The notes below the pieces were generated by a model, which worked only from the letters and a program-made list of their open reading frames with translations, had not been told where the DNA came from and made no database searches. A DNA stretch of 35,829 bases from a virus. Of the stretch, positions 6,837 through 14,281 are shown piece after piece. A program made the translations under genes and the position numbers. The stretch's first letter is position 1; every line of letters starts with the position of its first letter. The DNA lies in the IMG/VR virus record IMGVR_UViG_3300033996_001736, positions 1 to 35,829 of that record. One strand, 5' to 3'.

Positions 6837-9554
6837 ATGATTACACCTGAAGAAATCGAAAGTTTCTTAAACGGAAACGACCCCGAAGAGCACATCGTTG
6901 CCATAGAATATGATTGGGCAACAGAAAACATTTTCAAAATCAAAGAAATCCCTGGAAAAGGGAAAGAAATTAGAAAAGATACATTCACCCCATTTGCTTG
7001 GGTTGGTGACCTCCACGGACTTAACTTTTACAAATCATCCAAAGGACTTCAAAAAGAAGCAATGACCAAACACGGAATCCTAATTGAGAAATTGGATACT
7101 GGTGGAAATGAACGATTAGAAAAAGGTCTAAAGTTTTTGGTTAAATCTTTAAAAGGATATAGAAGTTTAATGCAATTCTTCAAAGAAGGAGGAATTGACC
7201 CATATGGAGATAATACTAAAGAATACTTCCTTATACCATCACCAGTAGAACAATACCTTATCCAAAAGGAAAAAAGATTGTTTAAGGGTTATGAAGAATA
7301 CAATGACATTACAAGATTAGGATTCGACTTAGAAACGACCTCTTTAGAACCTAAAGATGGTCGAATCTTTATGATTGGAATCAAAACAAATAAAGGACTA
7401 CAAAAAGTAATCGAATGTGCCAATGAAGACCAAGAACGAGCTGGTATTGTTGAGTTCTTTAGAACAATAGATGAAGTTAAACCATCAATCATTGGTGGAT
7501 ACAATTCATTCAACTTCGACTGGTATTGGATTATGGAAAGATGTAAAGCTCTACATTTGGATATCAAAAAGATATGCAAAACTTTACATCCAGAATATAA
7601 TATGAAACAAACCAAGGGTATGTTAAAACTTGCTAATGAAGTTGAGGAATATACACAGATTGGAATGTGGGGATATAATGTTATTGATATTCTACACTCC
7701 GTTAGAAGAGCACAAGCAATCAACTCAAACATCAAATCCGCTGGTCTTAAATATATTACCCAATACATCAATGCTGAAGCTGAAGACCGAGTTTATATTG
7801 GACATACTGATATCGGTTCAATGTACGCCAAGAAAGAAGAGTATTGGTTAAATGTTAAGAATGGTAAATACAAAAAGGCCGACAAACCTGAATACAACGA
7901 CTTGGATAAAAAATATCCTGGTATCTATATCAAAACAACTGGTGATAATATTGTTGAACGATACTTGGATGATGACTTGGAAGAAACCTTGAAGGTGGAT
8001 GATGAGTTTAATCAAGGAACATTTATGTTGGCATCGATGATTCCAACAACATATGAAAGAGTTTCCACCATGGGGACAGCCACTTTGTGGAAGATGCTTA
8101 TGATGGCTTGGTCTTATAAGTATAAATTGGCCATCCCCCAAAAAGAACAAAAGAAAGATTTTGTTGGTGGATTATCAAGATTGTTAAGAGTGGGTTATTC
8201 GAAGGATGTATTAAAACTTGACTACTCATCTCTTTATCCATCTATTCAATTAGTACACGATGTTTTCCCTGATTGTGATATTATGGGGGCTATGAAAGGT
8301 ATGTTGTCTTATTTTAGAAGTGCTCGTATCAAATACAAGAACTTAGCAGCTGAATGGTATGACAAGGATAAGAAAAAATCATTGTCCTACGATAGAAAAC
8401 AATTACCCATTAAGATTTTTATCAACTCAATGTTTGGTGCTTTATCAGCTCCACAAGTGTTTGCTTGGGGTGATATGTATATGGGTGAACAGATTACTTG
8501 TACAGGAAGACAATATCTTCGTCAAATGTTAAAGTTCTTTATGAAGAGGGGTTATACTGCGTTGGTATGTGATACGGATGGTATGAACTTCTCATTACCT
8601 GAAGGTGGTGTTGATGATAGAGTTTATATTGGTAAAGGTCTTAATTGGAAAGTTAAGAAAGGAAAAGAATATAAAGGTTATGATGCTGATGTTGCTGAGT
8701 TCAACGACACCTTTATGAAGGGTGAAATGGCATTAGATTGTGATGGAACTTGGAAATCTTGTATTAATCTTGCTCGTAAGAATTATGCAACGATGGAACA
8801 TAATGGTAAAATCAAATTGACTGGTAACTCAATCAAATCCAAAAAACTTCCATTATACATTGAGGAATATTTGGATAAAGCAATTAGATTATTATTGGAA
8901 GGTGAGGGACAGAAGTTTGTTGAATGGTATTATGAATACTTAACTAAAATCTATAACAAAGAAATCCCCCTTCTTAAAATTGCACAAAGAGCAAAAGTTA
9001 AGTTGAGTATTAAGGATTATATTGAGAGGTCAAAACAAACAACCAAATCAGGTGGTGCCATGTCTAGAATGGCGCATATGGAACTGGCTATTAAACACAA
9101 TCTAAAGGTGAATCTTGGTGAGGTGATTTATTATGTTAATAATGGTGTCAAAGCAAGTCACGGAGATGTTCAAAAGAAGAAAGATGAAGTGGTATTAAAT
9201 TGTTATATGTTAAATCCAAATGACATTGAGAATAATCCTGATATGTTGGGTGATTATAATGTAGCAAGAGCAATAACAACTTTCAATAATCGTATTGAAC
9301 CTTTATTAGTTGTATTCAAACAAGAAGTTAGAGATACTTTAATTATTGATAACCCTGAGAAAAGACAATTCTATACACAACAACAATGTGAACTAATTAA
9401 TGGAGTACCATTTGAAGAAAAAGACCAAGATAGAATCAAAGAGGATTTGTTAGATTTAGAACCAAAAGAAATAGAGTATTGGAACAAAAGAGGAATTGAC
9501 CCCAACTATATTTACGATTTGGCTGAAGAAGGATGGGAACAATATATTGATTAA
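6837..9554 (+). CDS. Family B replicative DNA polymerase with 3'-5' exonuclease
   Basis: A complete 905-residue family B polymerase, close in length to T4 gp43 (898) and RB69 gp43 (903). Exonuclease motifs: Exo I FDLET (Asp164, Glu166), Exo II YNSFNFDW (Asp228), Exo III Y-NVI-D (Tyr280, Asp284). Polymerase motifs: A DYSSLYPS (Asp462), B KIFINSMFG (Lys526 to Gly534), C CDTDG (Asp579, Asp581). Motif C ends in Gly rather than the Ser of T4 gp43; DTDG is also normal in archaeal family B enzymes. All catalytic residues are present, so it should replicate the phage genome with proofreading. The first 100 or so residues correspond to the N-terminal domain. No helicase or clamp gene is adjacent in this window. 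Expression may be autoregulated through the leader pseudoknot. Confidence 0.97.
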   Translation: MITPEEIESFLNGNDPEEHIVAIEYDWATENIFKIKEIPGKGKEIRKDTFTPFAWVGDLHGLNFYKSSKGLQKEAMTKHGILIEKLDTGGNERLEKGLKFLVKSLKGYRSLMQFFKEGGIDPYGDNTKEYFLIPSPVEQYLIQKEKRLFKGYEEYNDITRLGFDLETTSLEPKDGRIFMIGIKTNKGLQKVIECANEDQERAGIVEFFRTIDEVKPSIIGGYNSFNFDWYWIMERCKALHLDIKKICKTLHPEYNMKQTKGMLKLANEVEEYTQIGMWGYNVIDILHSVRRAQAINSNIKSAGLKYITQYINAEAEDRVYIGHTDIGSMYAKKEEYWLNVKNGKYKKADKPEYNDLDKKYPGIYIKTTGDNIVERYLDDDLEETLKVDDEFNQGTFMLASMIPTTYERVSTMGTATLWKMLMMAWSYKYKLAIPQKEQKKDFVGGLSRLLRVGYSKDVLKLDYSSLYPSIQLVHDVFPDCDIMGAMKGMLSYFRSARIKYKNLAAEWYDKDKKKSLSYDRKQLPIKIFINSMFGALSAPQVFAWGDMYMGEQITCTGRQYLRQMLKFFMKRGYTALVCDTDGMNFSLPEGGVDDRVYIGKGLNWKVKKGKEYKGYDADVAEFNDTFMKGEMALDCDGTWKSCINLARKNYATMEHNGKIKLTGNSIKSKKLPLYIEEYLDKAIRLLLEGEGQKFVEWYYEYLTKIYNKEIPLLKIAQRAKVKLSIKDYIERSKQTTKSGGAMSRMAHMELAIKHNLKVNLGEVIYYVNNGVKASHGDVQKKKDEVVLNCYMLNPNDIENNPDMLGDYNVARAITTFNNRIEPLLVVFKQEVRDTLIIDNPEKRQFYTQQQCELINGVPFEEKDQDRIKEDLLDLEPKEIEYWNKRGIDPNYIYDLAEEGWEQYID

Positions 9555-9556
9555 AC

Positions 9557-9563
9557 TATTTAT
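9557..9563 (+). promoter_or_regulatory. TATTTAT leader motif before the small lipoprotein
   Basis: TATTTAT at 9557-9563, three bases after the polymerase stop and 11 bases before the ATG at 9575. It would let the lipoprotein be transcribed apart from polymerase. Confidence 0.4.
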
Positions 9564-9574
9564 AAAAAAAACTT

Positions 9575-9745
9575 ATGAAAAAACTTATCTTTTTAATTTT
9601 AGTAATTTTAACGATTGGGTTAACATCTTGTGGTAATCCAGTTTACAAAAAAAGAAAAAAATGTACAGGAAATGGTAGTTGGTATGGAAATAGAAACTTG
9701 GGTGAAAAGACACCAACACAACAAAACACTTATGTAATGAAGTAA
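9575..9745 (+). CDS. Small lipoprotein, 56 residues
   Basis: ATG at 9575 opens a 56-residue protein with a textbook lipoprotein signal: MKK, a hydrophobic core (LIFLILVILTIG), then the lipobox LTSC with Cys at residue 19. The mature part is only 38 residues and strongly basic at first (YKKRKKC), then GNGSWYGNRNLG. The residues after Cys (GNP) lack the acidic export signal (K-D/E-D/E type) that directs Bacteroidota lipoproteins to the cell surface, so it would stay facing the periplasm. It lies 20 bases after polymerase and ends just before a strong terminator. Small phage lipoproteins often block superinfection (for example T5 Llp); that role is inference here. Confidence 0.8.
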   Translation: MKKLIFLILVILTIGLTSCGNPVYKKRKKCTGNGSWYGNRNLGEKTPTQQNTYVMK

Positions 9746-9746
9746 C

Positions 9747-9784
9747 AAAAAACCCCACTCTTAATAGGTGGGGATTTTTTTTAT
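9747..9784. terminator. Bidirectional terminator between convergent genes
   Basis: CCCCAC (9753-9758) and GTGGGG (9768-9773) form a 6-bp GC stem flanked by A6 on the left and a long T run on the right. It ends the polymerase-lipoprotein unit on the + strand and the unit ending at 9784 on the - strand. Confidence 0.9.
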
Positions 9785-10062
9785 TAAAACTTTGTCTCTA
9801 AGTACGATAATGCTCGGGATACTTTAACCCAATCTTTTTTTCTGATACCTTGTTCAAGCAAATCTATAACGATATCAACCTTTTTTGTTATTTTACCTGA
9901 CAACTCACCCGATGAATCATCCAATTGTACATCTTCATCATCACCAAGTCTTGAGTACAATTTGTCTATTTCTGAATGACCATAAACTCGTTCAAGTTCA
10001 GTAACAACTTTCTTAGTTAGTTTTGATAAATCTTTTTCTGTTATTTTTACTACTTTTTTCAT
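9784..10062 (-). CDS. Small unknown protein, 92 residues
   Basis: A 92-residue charged, mostly helical protein that I do not recognise. It begins MKKVVKITEKDLSKLTKK, an amphipathic basic helix with an I-T-E triplet at residues 7-9. An acidic patch follows (LGDDEDVQLDD, about residues 39-49) and then a second helical region with WVKVSRALSYLE near the C-terminus. No Cys, signal peptide or membrane segment is seen. It forms its own unit, with terminators on both sides. The N-terminus could be a second type of capsid-targeting sequence, since I-x-E is also a T4 prohead-protease site pattern, but the match is weaker than in the other three proteins. Confidence 0.7.
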   Translation of the reverse strand: MKKVVKITEKDLSKLTKKVVTELERVYGHSEIDKLYSRLGDDEDVQLDDSSGELSGKITKKVDIVIDLLEQGIRKKDWVKVSRALSYLETKF

Positions 10063-10076
10063 AATCTTTTTATTTG

Positions 10077-10083
10077 ATAAATA
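10077..10083 (-). promoter_or_regulatory. TATTTAT leader motif before the 92-residue protein
   Basis: TATTTAT on the - strand, followed by CAAATAAAAAGATT and the ATG at 10062. It sits between the start of this gene and the terminator of the gene upstream, where a new promoter is needed. Confidence 0.42.
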
Positions 10084-10095
10084 TGTTAATAATAA

Positions 10096-10122
10096 AAACC
10101 CCCATCCTTAAAGGTGGGGTTT
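10096..10122 (-). terminator. Intrinsic terminator of the neck-protein operon
   Basis: On the - strand CCCCACC pairs with GGATGGGG (one bulged A) around TTTAA and is followed by GTTTTTATT. It ends transcription just after the gene that stops at 10128. Confidence 0.82.
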
Positions 10123-10127
10123 AGTTT

Positions 10128-10487
10128 TTATTCTAACTTCATACCATCGGAGGATATTATGTACCAATTACCCTCAACATATTCTAATTCTACACAAGCC
10201 CCATTATCAATTTCGATTTCCTCATATTGGTCATCAATTAAAGAATATTTGGGTACAATATTTGTTTTTGTAAGAACTTTTATTTTAATGGATTCTGTTG
10301 TATAACCATCTAAAGTAATTGTACAATTATCGACATCTTTTACAACTAAAAGATATTCCCCATTTGTTGTATAGGTTGGGGTATTAACTACCTTTTTGAT
10401 TTTGGTCGAAACTGATTGACCATAACGAATTGTTTTTGACACTTCCCCGAATTGTTTTCTGACTAGTTCTGAATTTATTGTTGTCAT
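10128..10487 (-). CDS. Probable virion protein downstream of the neck-like gene
   Basis: A 119-residue, mostly beta protein. Features are a short helical start, then alternating hydrophobic strands (GEYLLVVKDVDNCTITLDGY, ESIKIKVLTKTN) and an end CVELEYVEGNWYIISSDGMKLE. The pattern of an acidic EEIEIDNGACVE turn followed by NWYIISSDG looks like small phage head or tail decoration proteins, but I cannot name a family. It starts 8 bases after the stop of the larger gene upstream (10496-11617) and shares its terminator, so the two form an operon and probably act in the same part of the particle. Confidence 0.68.
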   Translation of the reverse strand: MTTINSELVRKQFGEVSKTIRYGQSVSTKIKKVVNTPTYTTNGEYLLVVKDVDNCTITLDGYTTESIKIKVLTKTNIVPKYSLIDDQYEEIEIDNGACVELEYVEGNWYIISSDGMKLE

Positions 10488-10495
10488 AATTATAA

Positions 10496-11617
10496 TTAAA
10501 TTACATAAATTTGTCTTGGTAAAGCAGTAAGTTTTTTTACTTTATTTAAGTTTTCAGCTATTAATGCTTCTCTTTCCATAACCTTTTCAGGTTTTAATCT
10601 TGTTAATTTACCTTCAGCACCAATTAATTCCTCTCTCAATTTGTCTTTTTCGTCCTTAGCTTCAGTTTGTAAAGTTTGATATTCTAATGTAAGTTCGGCA
10701 TCAGGTGTTTTGAGTGCACCACTAAACTTACCTCTAACTCTAGACAAGGCCTCTTTAGCATAAGCAAAAAACCATTTACGAACCCATATTTGGGCAGGAT
10801 TATTTAAATCAATCCAACTAATCTTTTCTAGTGGAACATCAGATGGTAATCTAATTATATCAGGATTTTTCTTTAAACAATCATCTCTGTCTGCACCATC
10901 AACTTCATAATACCAATACCAAACTTTACCTCTCATTAAAGTTGCATTACCGAAGTCAAATTTACCACCTGGTGTTTGCATTAAATGGATTGCTTTTTTA
11001 CCTTCAGGTAAAGCCGTTACTCTGTATGTTAAGTCACCTGCAATAATTCTTCTTTGAATATTAATTTCTTGCATTCTTAATAACATATCGAATGCTGGCA
11101 TCATAAAGTATGAACCTGAGTAACCCATTTGAGAATAACCCGCGGGGCCACCTAAACCAACACCACCCAAAGCACCAAATGTCCAAGGGTCAAATAGTAA
11201 GTTATTAAGTTCTGATGGTGTAAACCATAATAGCTCATTTAATTCACGACCTGCTGGTATCTCATAAATTTGTTGACCAGGTACAAGTTGTATATAGTCC
11301 TTTTTCATTACAGAATCTCCACCTGCTTGTAAACCAACAATTTTAGAATAAGCATAAGTATATCTTTCCTCGAACTTTAAATCTTTAGTTATGAATGCTT
11401 TGGTTAAAGATTCAGTATCTAAGTTTAAGTTATATAGTGAAGTCCATTGTGATTCAATTAACCAATCTTGTACGTATTGAGCATAATCCTCAATAGATAG
11501 TTCTAATAAAGAATCTAACATTTCATCTTCCAATTCCACAGCCCTTAGTGGTGCACCTAAAAGATGTCTCAATTTAGTGTAAAGTTGGGTTCTATCTGGT
11601 TCAGGAATTATAGACAT
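10496..11617 (-). CDS. Neck or head-tail connector protein (gp14-like)
   Basis: A 373-residue protein with the general layout of T4-type neck proteins. The N-terminal region is helical (LYTKLRHLLGAPL, LEDEMLDSLLELSIEDYAQYV). A glycine-rich hydrophobic stretch (about residues 146-172) follows. The C-terminal part reads IWVRKWFFAYAKEALSRVRG then a charged coiled coil; T4 gp14 and its relatives have a comparable segment of aromatic and basic residues before a coiled coil. This is a resemblance in pattern, not a sure assignment: gp13 or another connector is possible. It heads a two-gene operon whose second product is a small beta protein. The leader carries the same 17-base extended motif as the gene at 5989, consistent with late expression. 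Confidence 0.58.
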   Translation of the reverse strand: MSIIPEPDRTQLYTKLRHLLGAPLRAVELEDEMLDSLLELSIEDYAQYVQDWLIESQWTSLYNLNLDTESLTKAFITKDLKFEERYTYAYSKIVGLQAGGDSVMKKDYIQLVPGQQIYEIPAGRELNELLWFTPSELNNLLFDPWTFGALGGVGLGGPAGYSQMGYSGSYFMMPAFDMLLRMQEINIQRRIIAGDLTYRVTALPEGKKAIHLMQTPGGKFDFGNATLMRGKVWYWYYEVDGADRDDCLKKNPDIIRLPSDVPLEKISWIDLNNPAQIWVRKWFFAYAKEALSRVRGKFSGALKTPDAELTLEYQTLQTEAKDEKDKLREELIGAEGKLTRLKPEKVMEREALIAENLNKVKKLTALPRQIYVI

Positions 11618-11622
11618 AATTA

Positions 11623-11639
11623 GTTTTTATATATAAATA
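11623..11639 (-). promoter_or_regulatory. Extended TATTTAT motif, candidate late promoter
   Basis: On the - strand TATTTATATATAAAAAC, identical over 17 bases to the motif before the gene at 5989, ends five bases before the ATG at 11617. It lies in the gap after the SOD-nuclease gene and partly overlaps nothing else. Confidence 0.55.
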
Positions 11640-14258
11640 TCAATCCAACAAATTAAGTATGTCTTGTTTGAAGTTTTCGTTGTCAGACAAACTATGGATA
11701 ATATCTTGTGGTATATTACCACCTAAGTTTCTTATGTTGTACTTACTCCCAAAACGATTAAGTAATGATAATGTTTCTTTTGTTTTTTCATTACCAACTA
11801 AAAAATCAATATATTCTTGTTCTGAGATTATTGGGAAATATATTTTTCCAACCAATCTATTTCCTTCACTTGGTGTTTTTTGGAAAACTGATTTTTTGAA
11901 TCTAATCTGTTGTGACCCTTTGGTTTTTGGTGCACCTAAATTACCAGGTTCTAAAGCCAACGATTTAATTCCCTCTCTGTCAAAATAAAATAAGTCGATG
12001 TTAAAATTCTCGTTGGGAACACCGATTAATAATCCATCAATGTCAGGTAGTATGAAATCAACTAAATCCTCAGCAATATTTATATAATCGTTGTTACCCG
12101 AACTTATTAAAAAACTTAGAAGATTTTCATTTTTTGCTTGTGTAATCAACATTTGTTTGTTTTCATCAGAACCATTATAATTCTCGATAAAACTTTGTAT
12201 ATTTCCTTTTGCTGATTTCAATACAGGACTTTCACTTAAATTTCTTACTATTTTTATAGATATTTTTTTTCCATCTTTTGTAATCAAATCATATGGAGAA
12301 TTAATGTCTTCAGAAATATCTCCATCAATTAAACCGGAAATTAAACCTTCAAAATCTAAACCTCTCGTTCTACTTCTATAAAATCTATAATAGTAGTTAT
12401 TGAACCTATATTTATTTCTGTCCGAAACTGTTGATAAGTTTAAATTAAATAAAGAATCAATTGTTCTACTAAAATTTAACTTACCACGACTTATTTCAGC
12501 TGTTACAATATTATTAATTGCTTCTTTAGCCGCATTCATTTCAGTGGGAATAGGTCTTAACTTTTGTAATTCTCTTTTAATGATACTATTAATATCTAAC
12601 TGATTATTATTAATCTTAATGTCCTCGGATATTAAAAAATTCATTATTTGAGCTTGTTCTTTAGTTATTATTATTGTTGAGTTCATATTTTCAGTAATGT
12701 TAATTTTTTTTAATTTTAAAAATTGGGATTGGAATTTTTTATTTTTTGAATTAAAAACGTAAGAATATCTTTCTTTTGATTGTGTTCCACCATCCTCAAT
12801 ATCAACCTCATTAAAATCAAAAAATATATAGTTATTTTTATCATCAACAAATGCAAAAATTTGAATATTATTTGTATTATATACATTTTTACTTTTGAAG
12901 ATATAGATAGTATTACCTTGTTTGTCCCTCGTTTCATATAAATCCGTAGTTGGTTTAACCTGAACGTATTTACTTACACCATCTTCGGTTACAAACATAT
13001 CTTGTCCTTTATACTTGTCCCTTGTATCACCATCACAAAATTGTGTTATTTGTGAATTTTTGTTTTTAGTGTTGAATATTTCAATCGCAATTTTTTCCCT
13101 TTCAATACCTCTATCCAAAGTTCCTTTTTTTGTTTTTGGATTTAAAACTATATTTGCCAAACTATTGGTAAACTTTCCCTCATCACCAAACAGAGTTTTT
13201 CCCATAATATTAAACCAAGTTTCCAAATCATAGTTTTTACTATTATATTTTTCATAAAACTCTAATATCTTATCACTAATTCGAGTGTTAGCATCAAACC
13301 AATTAACAACCGACCATTCACCAGTTCCACCCCTTTGACTTACAGCATATTTTCCACCAATAACACCATAGTTTGTTTTACATAACTCAGTTTGGATTTT
13401 ACCATAACAAGGTGATTCAATACGAGTATCAGGATTGTAATCCCTAATAATTTCAGGAGAACATTTTGGATAAACTTTCTTCAATATTGTTTGAACAAAA
13501 ATAGGATTTAGTCTTCCGTTTGGGTTTAATACCTCAACTTCTTCTTTGATTAATTTTTTAGTTTTAACTGATTCAGTTAACTTAGTTTTCTTTTTATCTG
13601 TATATAATTTATTAACAAACTCCCAATTGACAACATCCCAAAAATTTTCAATATATTCATCTCTTTTGTTTTGATATTTGAGATAATATGCGTGTTCCCA
13701 TACATCAAGACCAAGAATAGGAAATCCACCCCCATCAACTATGTTCATTAGTGGATTGTCTTGGTTGGGTGTTGACATAATTTTAAGTCTGTTGTTTTTT
13801 GTCAATATTAACCAACACCAACCTGAACCAAATCTATCCTTTGCTATTTCGGTGAATTCTTTTTTGAATGTATTAATTGAACCGAAATCTTTAATAATTT
13901 TGTTTTTTATCTCAGTTGGTATTTCTTGTTTTTTTGGGGACAACATTTTCCAAAATAAAGCATGATTAAAAGCACCACCAGCATTATTCCTTATTGTTTT
14001 ATTATACTTCGAAATGGATTTAATAATGTTCTCCAATTCAACATCACCATAGTTCTTTTTAGATAAGGCTTTATTCAATTTATCAACATAACCTTTATAA
14101 TGTTTGTTGTAATGTATATCCATCGTTTTTCCATCGATGAAACTACTAATTGAACGATATCCAAATGGTAATTTATCAATACCAATTTTTTTTGCTTCAG
14201 ATAATATATCTTCTTTAGTTAATATTATTTCTTTAAGTAAATTTGCTGCTCTTTCCAT
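11640..14258 (-). CDS. Mn-type superoxide dismutase fused to two nuclease-like domains
   Basis: An 872-residue fusion, unusual for a phage. Residues about 25-215 are a full Fe/Mn superoxide dismutase: metal ligands His49 (DIHYNKH), His99 (AFNHALFW), Asp185 and His189 (LGLDVWEHAYY), with Tyr57 in the active site. GGAFNHALFW plus Gln166 in NQDNPL indicates the Mn-type arrangement. After a linker, residues about 385-435 show E-K-I-A, KGQDMF and VQVKP, a PD-(D/E)xK nuclease pattern with Mrr-like QxK. Residues about 635-670 show FEGLIS, SPYDLIT and ISIKI, a second such fold with SxK in place of ExK. The start MERAANLLKEI at 14258 is preferred over ATG 14276 because a TATTTAT motif lies between them. 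The start resembles a capsid-targeting peptide. SOD call is firm; the nuclease calls are tentative. Confidence 0.85.
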   Translation of the reverse strand: MERAANLLKEIILTKEDILSEAKKIGIDKLPFGYRSISSFIDGKTMDIHYNKHYKGYVDKLNKALSKKNYGDVELENIIKSISKYNKTIRNNAGGAFNHALFWKMLSPKKQEIPTEIKNKIIKDFGSINTFKKEFTEIAKDRFGSGWCWLILTKNNRLKIMSTPNQDNPLMNIVDGGGFPILGLDVWEHAYYLKYQNKRDEYIENFWDVVNWEFVNKLYTDKKKTKLTESVKTKKLIKEEVEVLNPNGRLNPIFVQTILKKVYPKCSPEIIRDYNPDTRIESPCYGKIQTELCKTNYGVIGGKYAVSQRGGTGEWSVVNWFDANTRISDKILEFYEKYNSKNYDLETWFNIMGKTLFGDEGKFTNSLANIVLNPKTKKGTLDRGIEREKIAIEIFNTKNKNSQITQFCDGDTRDKYKGQDMFVTEDGVSKYVQVKPTTDLYETRDKQGNTIYIFKSKNVYNTNNIQIFAFVDDKNNYIFFDFNEVDIEDGGTQSKERYSYVFNSKNKKFQSQFLKLKKINITENMNSTIIITKEQAQIMNFLISEDIKINNNQLDINSIIKRELQKLRPIPTEMNAAKEAINNIVTAEISRGKLNFSRTIDSLFNLNLSTVSDRNKYRFNNYYYRFYRSRTRGLDFEGLISGLIDGDISEDINSPYDLITKDGKKISIKIVRNLSESPVLKSAKGNIQSFIENYNGSDENKQMLITQAKNENLLSFLISSGNNDYINIAEDLVDFILPDIDGLLIGVPNENFNIDLFYFDREGIKSLALEPGNLGAPKTKGSQQIRFKKSVFQKTPSEGNRLVGKIYFPIISEQEYIDFLVGNEKTKETLSLLNRFGSKYNIRNLGGNIPQDIIHSLSDNENFKQDILNLLD

Positions 14259-14263
14259 AAGAT

Positions 14264-14281
14264 ATAAATATCTCATAAATA
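14264..14281 (-). promoter_or_regulatory. Double TATTTAT leader motif before the SOD-nuclease gene
   Basis: Two copies on the - strand, 14275-14281 and 14264-14270, the second ending five bases before the ATG at 14258. The first abuts the stop of the helicase gene. They fill the whole gap between the two genes. Confidence 0.45.

Noticed and set aside
7289-7771. 160-codon frame on the - strand inside DNA polymerase
   Set aside because: Antisense shadow of a gene with all polymerase motifs; composition is unlike a protein.
12409-12415. TATTTAT on the + strand inside the SOD-nuclease gene
   Set aside because: Opposite to the coding strand and not before any gene with support.
14259-14276. ATG at 14276 for the SOD-nuclease gene
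   Set aside because: It would place the leader motif inside the coding sequence; ATG 14258 gives the better N-terminus. It remains possible.
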